Shown: positions 32,939-41,934 of the stretch, one piece after another
Position numbering within the stretch: the stretch's first letter is position 1
Layout of the letters: each line of letters opens with the position of its first letter
Origin: Sulfopaludibacter sp963815475
GTDB taxonomy: Bacteria; Acidobacteriota; Terriglobia; Bryobacterales; Bryobacteraceae
NCBI GenBank assembly: GCA_963815475.1
Contig: CAWFHD010000001.1
Span: 1,178,001 to 1,242,000 of the forward strand
Length of the DNA: 64,000 nt
Direction: 5' to 3'
Made by a program: the position numbers and the translations under genes
Notes under the pieces: model-generated
What the model was told of the DNA's origin: nothing
What the model saw: only the letters and a program-made list of their open reading frames with translations
Databases searched by the model: none

Positions 32939-35900
32939 ATGAAATCAATGGCGCCTAGGTGTGGGTTCGGATCAATGTGCCTCAGGGGCGTGACAAGGCG
33001 ACTCCTGATTGCAATGTGTTTCGGAGCGGGATGGCTGCAGGGCTCCGGAAACATTTATTCGGCTGCCATGGGCGGTAGCGGGCAGGATTATGCCACGGCG
33101 GTGGCTTCGGACTCCGCGGGAAATGTCTATGTGGTGGGGCTGACTTACTCTCCAGACTTTCCGGTGACGGCGGGCGCTGTTCAGACTAAGTTCGGAGGAA
33201 CGTCCGATGCTTTTGTTTCCAAACTGGGTCCGGATGGCAAGCGGATCTGGTCCACTTACCTCGGCGGAATTCTGGACGATTGGGCAACGGGTGTAGCGCT
33301 CGACAGCTCGGGCAATATTCTGGTGACGGGGTGGACGCGGTCGGCGAATTTTCCATTGTTGAACCCCATTCAGGGCGCGCTGGACAGCGGCGCAACCGAC
33401 AACTATGACGCGTTTGTAACCAAGCTGGATCCGAACGGGGCCAAGCTTTTGTATTCGACCTTCCTGGGCGGCGCGAAGGACGATGGCGCGGCGGGCATTA
33501 CCGTGGATTCCGGCGGGAACGCCTATGTGGCAGTGAGCACCAACTCCGCAACCGGCTTTCCGGGCCTCCAAAATGGGCCGGATCAGTTCGGGATCGTCGT
33601 CACCAAGCTGAACCCGCAAGGCGCGATAACTTACTCGTTCTTCCATCCCAACGGTCAGGCCGGGGGCATCGCATTGGATGCGGCAGGGGCGGTGTACGTG
33701 GCGGGGTCGGTCGGGTCTACGCTGCCTTCCAGCACGACGAAGATGTTCGGGACGCCGGGCGCCGGATATGCGATCGCTTTCAAGATCTCTCCCGACGGAT
33801 CGAAGAAGATTTTCGATACGGGGTTGGGCGGCAGTGTGCAGGCGGGCGGGACCGGAATCGCAGTGAACGGCGCGGGCGAAGTGTATGTGGCAGGCACTAC
33901 TTCGTCGGTGGATTTCCCGCTGGCGCATCCGCTACAGACGTCGCCGGGAGCGCGTCCCGTATTTAAGAGCACGGATAGCGGCGCTACCTGGAAGCCGTTC
34001 GACGATCTTCCGTTCGCCGCGCCGCAGGTGCTGGCGGCGGATCCGACGAACGCGAACACGCTTTATGTCGCGAGCAGCGATCTCGGCGTCTTCAAGAGCG
34101 TGGATGGCGGGGCGACGTGGACCAAGGCGAACAGCGGCATCGCGAGCACCAACGTGACGGTGCTGGCGATCGACCCGGTGCATTCGCAAACTCTATACGC
34201 TGCGACGGCAGCCGCGGTTTACAAATCGGTGGACGGCGCCAATACGTGGAGCGCGATCGACACGCTGTCGAACGCGATTTCCAGACTGCTGGTGGACGCG
34301 CAGAATCCCAATATCGTTTATGAAGTGGGCAACGCGATGCGAAAGAGCACGGATGGCGGCGCCACCTGGAATGCAGTGACTTTCCCGCAAACGTTCGCAT
34401 CGGCCGCCTTGGATCCGCGCGTGAGCGGGCACATCTTCGCGGTATCGAACCTGGTATTCGGCGGCAGTTTCGGCGGCACCGGTCAAAACCCGTACTTGTA
34501 TCGCAGCGTGGATGGCGGCGCCACATGGATCCAGGTTTCCCTGACGTCGCCGACCGGGCCGGGCCTGGTGGTGGACGGCTCCACGAACCCTTCGACAATC
34601 TATAACGGGATGAATTCGCTGAGCGTAGATGGAGGCGTCACGTGGGCGGCGATCCCTACACCACCATTTCAGATTTCCAGCGTCACCACGTTAGCGGTGG
34701 ACACAAGTGGAAATCTTTATGCTGCGGCCGCGGGCGTTGGTGTGTTCGTGTCGCATGACCATGCGAAAACATGGACGCAGGTCGGGACGCCCGTCTACAA
34801 TGCCAATTTGGTCAAAACGATTGTTCCGGTCGGCGCGGGCAGCACGATTTACGCCACCAGTTTTCAGGTAGCAACCAGCGGGTTCGTTTCGAAACTGAGC
34901 GCGGACGGGGGCACCCTGGAGTTCTCCACCTATCTGCGCGGACATGCGACGTCAGTGCCGAGCACCTTCTACGCCGCCGAGCCGAACGTGTTCACGACAC
35001 AGACGTGGATCTCTTCGGTGGCAGTGGACGGCGCGGGCAATGCCGTGGTGGCGGGCGGCACTCGCGCATCGGACTTCCCGGTGGCGAGTCCGTCGCAGGC
35101 GGCCAACGCGGGACTCTCGGACGCGTTCGCCACCATCATCGCGGCGGATGGCAGCCAGATCAAATACTCGACGTACTTCGGCGGTTCGCTGGACGATGGC
35201 GCGCTGGGTGTGGCGGTGGATTCGAGCGGCAACGTAATTATCGCGGGGCAGACATGGTCGGGCGATTTCCCGGTCGACGGCGGGCTGCAGCCGCCCACGG
35301 GATTGAGCGAAGCGTTCGTAATCAAGTTGGCGACAGGTCCTCCGGTGATCGGTTCGGTAGTCAATGGCGGCAGCTATCAAGGCAACATCGCGCCCGGGTC
35401 GTGGGTGGCGATCAAGGGGAGCAATCTTTCCACTACCACGGGCACCTGGGTTTCGGCCGACTTCTCGAACGGCAATCTTCCGACATCGCTGGATGGTGTG
35501 AGCGTAACCATCGGCGGCAAGCCGGCGTTCGTTTATTACATCAGCCCGACGCAGATCAACGTGCAGGCTCCGGATGTTGCGGCCGGGACGGTGAGCGTGG
35601 TGGTAACCCTGAACGGAGTGCCGAGCGCTCCTGCGGCGGCGCAATTGCAACCGGCGGCGCCGGCGTTCTTTCAGTATGGGGCGACAAACACGGCCATTGC
35701 TTCGCGGCTGCCGGACTATGCGGTGGTGGGCGATCCGTCGGTTGAGCCGGGCGCGGTGGCGGCCAAGCCAGGAGATCTCGTGATCCTGTGGGGGACGGGA
35801 TTCGGGCCAACCAGCCCGGCGGTACCCGCTGGGACTACGGTGAGCGGGGCGCCCGCGGTGACGCCCGCCCCCACGGTGACCGTCGGCGGCGTGCCAGCGC

Positions 35901-36055
35901 AGGTGATCAGCGCGATGCTGACCACGGGGACGGCGGGGCTCTACCAGGTAACGATTCAACTACCGGCGAATACGCCCGCGGGGTCGCTGGCGGTGCAAGC
36001 GTCGGTGGGTGGCGTATCGAGCCCCGAGGGCGTAACAATCTTCGTGGGGCGGTAA
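32939..36055 (+). CDS. Giant secreted SBBP/BNR-repeat protein with TIGR03437-type C-terminus
   Basis: 1038 residues from the ATG at 32939 (GGAAG upstream). After an N-terminal hydrophobic segment (LLIAMCFGAGWLQGSG) come SBBP beta-propeller repeats (YATAVASDSAGNVYVVGLTYSPDFPVT and STYLGG units, about residues 40-320), then BNR/sortilin-like repeats with Asp-box-like SxDGGATW motifs (FKSVDGGATW, YKSVDGANTW, RKSTDGGATW, YRSVDGGATW; about 335-600), a return to SBBP repeats (about 660-790), and a C-terminal domain (about 800-1038) with VVNGGSYQGNIAPGSWVAIKG and ISPTQINVQAPD, which is the hallmark of the Solibacter TIGR03437 domain. Probably a cell-surface or secreted beta-propeller; function unknown. 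Confidence 0.9.
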   Translation: MKSMAPRCGFGSMCLRGVTRRLLIAMCFGAGWLQGSGNIYSAAMGGSGQDYATAVASDSAGNVYVVGLTYSPDFPVTAGAVQTKFGGTSDAFVSKLGPDGKRIWSTYLGGILDDWATGVALDSSGNILVTGWTRSANFPLLNPIQGALDSGATDNYDAFVTKLDPNGAKLLYSTFLGGAKDDGAAGITVDSGGNAYVAVSTNSATGFPGLQNGPDQFGIVVTKLNPQGAITYSFFHPNGQAGGIALDAAGAVYVAGSVGSTLPSSTTKMFGTPGAGYAIAFKISPDGSKKIFDTGLGGSVQAGGTGIAVNGAGEVYVAGTTSSVDFPLAHPLQTSPGARPVFKSTDSGATWKPFDDLPFAAPQVLAADPTNANTLYVASSDLGVFKSVDGGATWTKANSGIASTNVTVLAIDPVHSQTLYAATAAAVYKSVDGANTWSAIDTLSNAISRLLVDAQNPNIVYEVGNAMRKSTDGGATWNAVTFPQTFASAALDPRVSGHIFAVSNLVFGGSFGGTGQNPYLYRSVDGGATWIQVSLTSPTGPGLVVDGSTNPSTIYNGMNSLSVDGGVTWAAIPTPPFQISSVTTLAVDTSGNLYAAAAGVGVFVSHDHAKTWTQVGTPVYNANLVKTIVPVGAGSTIYATSFQVATSGFVSKLSADGGTLEFSTYLRGHATSVPSTFYAAEPNVFTTQTWISSVAVDGAGNAVVAGGTRASDFPVASPSQAANAGLSDAFATIIAADGSQIKYSTYFGGSLDDGALGVAVDSSGNVIIAGQTWSGDFPVDGGLQPPTGLSEAFVIKLATGPPVIGSVVNGGSYQGNIAPGSWVAIKGSNLSTTTGTWVSADFSNGNLPTSLDGVSVTIGGKPAFVYYISPTQINVQAPDVAAGTVSVVVTLNGVPSAPAAAQLQPAAPAFFQYGATNTAIASRLPDYAVVGDPSVEPGAVAAKPGDLVILWGTGFGPTSPAVPAGTTVSGAPAVTPAPTVTVGGVPAQVISAMLTTGTAGLYQVTIQLPANTPAGSLAVQASVGGVSSPEGVTIFVGR

Positions 36056-36086
36056 CGGCGGCTTTTGGCCGTGACTTCTATTGCAT

Positions 36087-36119
36087 TCCCATAAGAAGCG
36101 TGCGAGGATTCCTATGGGA
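36087..36119 (+). promoter_or_regulatory. Inverted repeat before the padR gene
   Basis: TCCCATA (36087-36093) and TATGGGA (36113-36119) form an inverted repeat with a 19-base spacer, just before the padR ribosome binding site GGGAGG, which the right half overlaps. A self-regulating PadR site is a possibility. Confidence 0.35.
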
Positions 36120-36131
36120 GGGCCATAGCAG

Positions 36132-36476
36132 TTGGGAAACAAGGCCGAGGTTTGGCAAGGCACGCTTGCCTTGATGGTGTTGAAGACGCTAGAGACGATG
36201 GGACCGCTGCATGGCTACGGCATTGCGCGGCGGATCGATCAGACTAGCGGTAACCTGCTCTCTTTGAACTACGGGACGTTGTACCCTGCGCTGTTGAAGC
36301 TGGAGCAGGAGGGGTCGATTGCCTCGGAGTGGGGCATTTCCGACAACAATCGGAAGGCGAAGTTTTACAAGCTGACTGCTGCCGGCCGTCGGCAACTCGC
36401 GCGAGAGGCCAAAGACTGGGCGCAGGCCACTGCGATTTTGGCGCGATTTCTGGCCCCCGAGGAGGGCGGCGCATGA
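36132..36476 (+). CDS. PadR-family transcriptional regulator
   Basis: 114 residues from a TTG start preceded by GGGAGG. The winged-helix PadR domain is complete: LALMVLKTLETMGPLHGYGIARRI, LLSLNYGTLYPALLKLEQEGSIASEWG, and NNRKAKFYKLTAAGRRQL with a C-terminal helix. This short type, joined to a macrolide-exporter-like permease of the ADOP kind, is very common in Acidobacteria. Its stop overlaps the start of the permease gene (ATGA at 36473-36476), so the regulator probably controls the permease. Confidence 0.93.
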   Translation: MGNKAEVWQGTLALMVLKTLETMGPLHGYGIARRIDQTSGNLLSLNYGTLYPALLKLEQEGSIASEWGISDNNRKAKFYKLTAAGRRQLAREAKDWAQATAILARFLAPEEGGA

Positions 36477-39120
36477 AGGGCGCCAGAGCGTGGCTGGTGC
36501 GGCTGGGCGGACTCTTCGGCAAAGAGCGCCGGGAGCGGGAATTGACCGACGAGATGGAGAGCCACCTGGCGATGCACATCGCCGACAACCTCCGCGCCGG
36601 CATGACGGCCCAGCAGGCGCGCCGCGAGGCGATGCTGATGCTGGGCGGCATGGAGCCCGTGAAGGAGGCGTGCCGCGAGCGCAGCACGGCGCCGCTGGTG
36701 GAGCATCTCTGGCTCGACGTCCGCTTCGCGCTGCGGCAGTTGCGCAAGAGCCCGGCATTCGCAGGCACGGCAGTGCTCGTGCTGGCGCTGGGCATATGCG
36801 CCAGTGTCGCGATCTTTGCGTTTGTGGATGCGGCGCTATTCAAACCCCTTCCCTACCCCGAGCCGTCCAGGCTCGCATCGGTCACGGAGACCGCGGCAAT
36901 GTTCCGGCGCGCCAACCTCTCCTATCTCGACTATCTGGATTGGAAGAGGCTCAACACATCGTTCCGGTCGCTGGAAGTTTACAATGGCAGCGGTTTCCTG
37001 CTGAGCACACCCTCTGGCGCCGAGCCCGCGCGGGGCGCGGCGTAAGCGCCGGGTTCTTTCGCGCACTAGAGGTGAGGCCGCTTCTGGGACGCGACTTTTC
37101 AGCCGAGGAAGAACGGCCGGGCAGCCCACCTGTGGTGATGCTGAGCTACCGGACCTGGCGCCATCGATTCGGCGGGAGAAGCGATTTGGTGGGCCAGGGC
37201 TTGACGTTGAGCGGTGAGCTGTTCACCGTGATCGGCGTTCTTCCGGCGGATTTCCAATTCGCTCCACTGGGCGATGCGGAATTCTGGACCACGATCGACA
37301 CCACCTCGCCGTGTGCCGCGCGCAGAAGCTGTCACAACCTGGACGGCTTGGCACGATTAAAGGATGGCGTCTCAATGCAGGGCGCGTTGGCAAACCTCTC
37401 GGCGGTAGCGCGACAACTGGAGGAGCAGTACCTGGATTCCAACCGCGAGCGCGGCGCGAGCGTGACTCCGCTTGCCGAGCAGATCGCAGGAAATTTCCGG
37501 CCGGTGCTGGCGGTGTTGATGGGCGGGGCGGGACTGCTGCTGTTGATTGCGTGCGTGAACGTGGCGAGCCTGGTGCTGGTGCGCGCAGAAGGCCGCAAGC
37601 GGGAGATGGCTCTGCGCAGCGCGTTGGGCGCATCGTTTGGACGGCTGTGGAGCCAGTTCGCCACGGAGGGCCTGATGCTGGTGACGGCGGCAAGCGGCTT
37701 GGGACTGGTGTGCGCCAACTGGGCGATGGACGCCCTGAAGAAATTGATTCCGGCGAGCATGCTGCCCCAGATGCCATTTTTGCTGGACCTTGGATTGAAC
37801 TGGCGCGTCCTGGCCGGCGCGGCGGGCGTGACGGCTTTGGCCGGCATGCTGGTGTCGGTGATTCCGCTGTTCCACCTCACGGCGCCGAAGATGCGGGACG
37901 GCATGGCTGAGGGCAGCAGGGGATCGAGTGGCACAGCATGGCGCCGGCTGGGAGCGCAGTTGGTGGTAGTGGAACTAGCGATCGTGATGGTGCTGCTGAT
38001 GGGCGCTGGGCTATTCGGCAAGAGCCTGTATCGCCTGCTCCATGTGGAGCTCGGCTTCCGTGCGGATCACCTGGCGACCATGATGGTGGTCGCTCCCGAT
38101 AACGGCTATGGGAAGACCGAACAGCGCATCGCATTGGGCCGCGAGATCGTCCGCAAGATCGAGAGCCTGCCCGGCGTGCAATCGGCGGCGCTCGCCTCAC
38201 GTTTGCCGGTAAGCGGCAACGGAAACACGGACTGGATTCGCTTTGTGGGAAAGCCGTATGACGGCAAACATATCGAAGTGGACGAGCGCGACGTGAGCGC
38301 GGAGTACTTCCAGACCATCGGGGCGAGACTGCTGCGCGGGCGCTACTTCACCGACGAAGAAGACGGATCGAAGCCGCAGGTGGTGGTGGTGAACCAGACA
38401 CTGGCGAAGAAATATTTTCCGGGCGAGGATCCGATCGGAAGGCAGATCGGCGATACTACGCTGACCGCGAAATCGCTGAAGACGATTATCGGAGTGGTGG
38501 ACGACGTCAGGGAGGGTTCGCTCGAAGAGGACATCTGGCCGTCGGAATACCATCCCTTCAACCAGGATGCGGATAATTACTTTTCGCTGATCGTGCGCAC
38601 GTCGCAAACACCCGAAGCGGTGCTGCCCGAACTGGGACGCGCGATCCGTCAACCGCACGGGGATGTGGGATGGGGCAACGAGGCAAGCATGGAGAGCCGG
38701 ATTGACACCTCCATGACGGCATATCTGCATCGATCGTCGGCATGGCTGGTGGGGATTTTCGGCGCCATCGCGCTGCTGCTGGGTGTAGTGGGGCTGTACG
38801 GCGTGATTGCGTATTCGGTGGGCCAGCGGACCCGGGAGATCGGAGTGCGGATCGCGCTCGGGGCGGAGCGTGCGTCGGTGTACAAGCTGATTTTGAAAGA
38901 GGCGGGATGGCTGGCGGCGTTGGGGATCGCGTTGGGCGGAGTGGGCGCAGTGGGCGCCGCGACGCTGGCGCGCAAAATGCTGTTCGGCGTGAATTCCTGG
39001 GATGTGGAGACGCTGGCGGCGGTCGCGGGAGTGCTTGCGATCGCGGCGGCAGCGGCAAGTTTCGTGCCGGCGCGGCGGGCAGCGTCGGTAAACCCGGTAG
39101 TGGCTTTGCGAAGCGAGTAG
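36473..39120 (+). CDS. ADOP-type MacB/FtsX permease, interrupted by a frameshift
   Basis: The first frame (36473-37045) encodes the N-terminal domain typical of acidobacterial duplicated orphan permeases (RERELTDEMESHLAMHIADNLRAGMT), the first helix (AGTAVLVLALGICASVAIFAFVDAALF) and the start of the MacB periplasmic domain, then stops. The second frame continues without loss from VSAGFFRALEVRPLLGRDF at about 37046 to 39120 with two FtsX permease units (GGAGLLLLIACVNVASLVLVRAEGRKREMALRSALGA and FGAIALLLGVVGLYGVIAYSVGQRTREIGVRIALGA). Adding one base near 37025-37040 (GC-rich GCGCGGCG) would restore one gene of about 880 residues. Real lesion or assembly error cannot be told here. No partner ATPase is nearby. 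Confidence 0.9.
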
Positions 39121-39143
39121 GGAATGACGGTTTTGGCGGGGAC

Positions 39144-39183
39144 TTGACGTGGGCGTCCGTTAGTGTTATAAATTTTAACACTA
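39144..39183 (+). promoter_or_regulatory. Promoter with BlaI/MecI-like palindrome before the M56 fusion gene
   Basis: TTGACG (39144-39149) and TATAAA (39167-39172) are 17 bases apart. Overlapping the -10 box is the inverted repeat TAGTGTTA-N7-TAACACTA (39161-39168 and 39176-39183). A palindrome of TGT/ACA half-sites over the -10 is what BlaI/MecI-family repressors use beside BlaR1-like genes. The start codon follows at 39186, so the transcript would have at most about 7 untranslated bases. Confidence 0.75.
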
Positions 39184-39185
39184 CC

Positions 39186-40907
39186 ATGTTTAACACTCAG
39201 TTTCTCGTGGAATGGGCGCTTCGTTCTTCGATCCTGATCGCGAGCGGAGCAGTGGTGCTGTGGGCTTTCCGTGTGAAGGATCCGGCAATTCGACTGGCAG
39301 CGTGGACAGCCGTGCTGGTGGGTTCCCTTGCGATTCCGGCAATGATGGCAGGGTTGCCGAGGGTATTTGTGGCGACACCGATTACGGCCGTTCCGGCGGT
39401 GACGACGCAGATACCCGTGACCAATGTAGTGGCGCCGCAGGCGGCGGCGATCCCTAGATCGAGGTTCGACTGGGCACGAGCGGCGGGCGGTTTGTACCTG
39501 GCGGTAGCGGCAGCGCTACTGCTGCGACTGGGCTTTGGGCTGGCGATGAGCCTGCGCTTGCTGCGATCCAGCCGCGTCACGGGCGAGGCGCGCAATGGAA
39601 CTGAGATTCGCGAATCGTACAGCGTCACGGCTCCGGTGACTTTGGGAATTGTGCGGCCGGCGATTGTGGTTCCCGGCGACTGGCGGGAATGGAGCGCGGC
39701 CAAACTGGAGGCGGTGGTAGCGCACGAGCTTTCCCACGTACGACGCTTCGATCCTGCGGTTCAATTGCTCTCGGCCATCCATCGGGCACTGCTGTGGCAC
39801 AGTCCGCTGAGTTGGTTCCTGCACCAACGGATCGTACGGGTAGCGGAAGAGGCAAGCGACGATGCGGCAGTAGCGGCGACGCACGATCGTGCACTGTACG
39901 CCAGGGTTCTGCTGGACTTCATGCAATGCGGCGTGCGGGGAGCGATGAGCCACGGAGTGCCGATGGCGCGCTACGGGCAGCCGGAAGCGCGTATCCGACG
40001 GATTCTGAGTGGAACATCGCTGTCGCGAGGCGTGGGGCGGTGGAGTGTGGCGGCGATTTTGGCGATCGCATCTCCCATTGCCTACGTAGTGGCGGCGGCG
40101 CATCCGCGAAGCTCGTCGCCTGTAGAGATGGCGGCAGTCCCATCGCCAACTGCACCCGAGACTGCGACGGAAGCACCGCCTGCGACTCCCCCTGCGCCTT
40201 ACGCGGATCCTGCCTTCACGAGTTGGCTGGGCAATGTCACGGCTTCCAGCACGGTGGTGATTCGGCCGCGGGTGGACGGCCAGTTGATGTCGGTGAACTT
40301 CAAAGAAGGGGAACTGGTGCGGGCGGGGCAGGTGCTGGCATCTCTGGACGGCAGCGCCTACCAGATCCAGATTGCCCAGGCGGAAGGTCAGGTGGAGCGG
40401 GACCAGGCGGAACTGGCCGACTTTAAGGCATTCAATCAAAACACGCTTCCGAAGCAAGACTTCGACTTCAAGGTCGCCCAATTCGAAGGCAGGATCAAGG
40501 CCGATATGGCGAAGGTGCAGGATGCCAGGCTGCAAATGAGTTACACGCAAGTCACTTCGCCGATTGCCGGCATTGCCGGCCTGCGGCTGGTGGATCCCGG
40601 CAATATCGTGCATGCATCGGACAGCACCGGTATCGTGATCGTGAATCAACTGCAGCCGATCGCGGTCATCTTCCAGATTCCGCAAGAGCGTCTGCCCGCT
40701 GTGCGTGCGCAACTGGGCCGCGGCGCGAACCCGGCGGTGGAGGCATGGAATCGCGGCAACTCGGCAAAGATCGCGACCGGTCGGTTAACGGCAGTGGACA
40801 ATCTGATCGACCAGACTACCGGCACAGTCAAGCTGAAGGCCGTATTCGAGAACCAGGATGGCGCGCTGTTCCCCAATCAATTCGTGAACGTCCATCTGTT
40901 CCGATAA
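39186..40907 (+). CDS. Fusion of BlaR1-like M56 metallopeptidase with an RND-type periplasmic adaptor
   Basis: 573 residues. N-terminal part: helices at about 8-27, 36-55 and 100-122, then zinc motif HELSH (180-184) with EEASDD (221-226) supplying the third ligand, as in BlaR1/MecR1 M56 peptidases; another helix at 286-305. After a Pro-rich linker (310-340) the C-terminal part is a membrane-fusion adaptor: lipoyl half PRVDGQLMSVNFKEGELVRAGQVLASLD (361-388), coiled hairpin (390-450), second lipoyl half YTQVTSPIAGIAGLRLVDPGNIV (453-475), and a beta-barrel (485-573) that ends at NVHLFR, without the membrane-proximal domain. BlaR1 sensors normally end in a penicillin-binding domain. No BlaI gene and no RND pump lie nearby. 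Start fixed by the promoter. Confidence 0.9.
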   Translation: MFNTQFLVEWALRSSILIASGAVVLWAFRVKDPAIRLAAWTAVLVGSLAIPAMMAGLPRVFVATPITAVPAVTTQIPVTNVVAPQAAAIPRSRFDWARAAGGLYLAVAAALLLRLGFGLAMSLRLLRSSRVTGEARNGTEIRESYSVTAPVTLGIVRPAIVVPGDWREWSAAKLEAVVAHELSHVRRFDPAVQLLSAIHRALLWHSPLSWFLHQRIVRVAEEASDDAAVAATHDRALYARVLLDFMQCGVRGAMSHGVPMARYGQPEARIRRILSGTSLSRGVGRWSVAAILAIASPIAYVVAAAHPRSSSPVEMAAVPSPTAPETATEAPPATPPAPYADPAFTSWLGNVTASSTVVIRPRVDGQLMSVNFKEGELVRAGQVLASLDGSAYQIQIAQAEGQVERDQAELADFKAFNQNTLPKQDFDFKVAQFEGRIKADMAKVQDARLQMSYTQVTSPIAGIAGLRLVDPGNIVHASDSTGIVIVNQLQPIAVIFQIPQERLPAVRAQLGRGANPAVEAWNRGNSAKIATGRLTAVDNLIDQTTGTVKLKAVFENQDGALFPNQFVNVHLFR

Positions 40908-40913
40908 AAGGGG

Positions 40914-40941
40914 TTAAACACGCCAGTTCTGCTGGTATGAT
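40914..40941 (+). promoter_or_regulatory. Promoter of the L,D-transpeptidase gene, leaderless type
   Basis: TTAAAC (40914-40919) and TATGAT (40936-40941) are 16 bases apart, and the ATG at 40948 is only 6 bases beyond the -10 box. Transcription would start at or one base from the initiation codon. Confidence 0.55.
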
Positions 40942-40947
40942 CGGCGC

Positions 40948-41373
40948 ATGAAGTGCGGGGTATTCGCGGTCAATCGGATCGTGATCTACAAGGGCCGGCG
41001 GGAGATGATCCTGCTGCATGGGGAAGCGGCTGTGCGGTCGTATCGGATAGCTTTGGGAAACGCGCCGGTGGGACACAAAGTGCAGGAGGGGGACGGCAGG
41101 ACGCCGGAGGGACGGTACACCGTCGACTGGCGAAATCCGAAGAGCGCGTATCACCTGTCGCTGCGGATTTCGTATCCCAACGAAGCGGATCAGGCGCGCG
41201 CGGCGGAGTTGGGCGTCGACCCGGGCCGCGACATCATGATCCACGGGATGCCGAATGACGGGAGCGCACGTGAGGGGGACTGGACTCGCGGTTGCATCGC
41301 CGTGACGGACGCGGAGATGGATGAGATCTGGGGCCTGGTGGCGGATGGGACCGCGGTGGAGATTTACGCGTAA
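40948..41373 (+). CDS. L,D-transpeptidase catalytic domain protein (YkuD/ErfK-YafK type)
   Basis: 141 residues with the full YkuD signature: IMIHGMPNDG and DWTRGCIAVTDAEMDEIW, giving the catalytic His and Cys (GCIAV). The opening KCGVFAVNRIVIYKGRREMILL is the usual first strands of the fold. There is no signal peptide or membrane anchor visible, so it may use an unusual route or be cytoplasmic; the family cross-links peptidoglycan or attaches lipoproteins outside the cytoplasm. It converges with maf, whose stop codon it overlaps by 10 bases. Confidence 0.88.
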   Translation: MKCGVFAVNRIVIYKGRREMILLHGEAAVRSYRIALGNAPVGHKVQEGDGRTPEGRYTVDWRNPKSAYHLSLRISYPNEADQARAAELGVDPGRDIMIHGMPNDGSAREGDWTRGCIAVTDAEMDEIWGLVADGTAVEIYA

Positions 41374-41909
41374 GCGAGCCGGCGGTACACCAGCGAAATC
41401 GGGAGTCCGACCACGTTGAAGTAGCAGCCGTCGATCCCCGCGATGAACTTAGAGGCCAAGCCTTGGATGGCGTAGGCTCCGGCCTTGTCCATTGGCTCGC
41501 CGCTGGCCACGTACTCTTCGATCTCCGCTTCAGTCATACGGGCGAACCAGACGTGGGTGACGGCACAATCGCGAATCACCCCGTGGTCGCGGCGCAGACA
41601 GATGCCGGTCAGCACCTGGTGGCGATTGCCCGAGAGCAGGACGAGCATGCGGCGGGCGTCGGCGGCATCGGCGGGCTTGCCAAGAATCTCGCCGCCAATC
41701 ACGACTGTGGTGTCGGCGCCCAGAATGATCTCACCGGAGGCTGCGGGAACTGCGAGCGCCTTGGCTTCGGCGAGGCGCTGCACGTAAGCCTCGGGCGCTT
41801 CGTTGGGGAATGGAGTCTCGTCTACTGGCGCCACGCGAACTGTAAAGGGTATACCAGCCTGGCGGAGAATCTCGGCGCGGCGCGGGGATTGAGAGGCTAG
41901 GACGAGCAC
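41364..41909 (-). CDS. maf: Maf-family nucleotide pyrophosphatase
   Basis: 181 residues from a GTG at 41909. Motifs: LASQSPRRAEILRQAGIPF at the start, VAPVDETPF, GADTTVVIGGEILGKP, LSGNRHQVLTGI, and GEPMDKAGAYAIQGLASKFIAGIDG. Maf proteins are house-cleaning pyrophosphatases that remove dTTP/UTP or modified nucleotides and affect septum formation. The GTG was chosen since family members begin 3-5 residues before LASxSPRR; a longer in-frame reading upstream would overlap the PPK2 gene on the opposite strand. Confidence 0.93.
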   Translation of the reverse strand: MLVLASQSPRRAEILRQAGIPFTVRVAPVDETPFPNEAPEAYVQRLAEAKALAVPAASGEIILGADTTVVIGGEILGKPADAADARRMLVLLSGNRHQVLTGICLRRDHGVIRDCAVTHVWFARMTEAEIEEYVASGEPMDKAGAYAIQGLASKFIAGIDGCYFNVVGLPISLVYRRLAYA

Positions 41910-41934
41910 TTTTCCAGTGTAGAATGAAGCCGAA

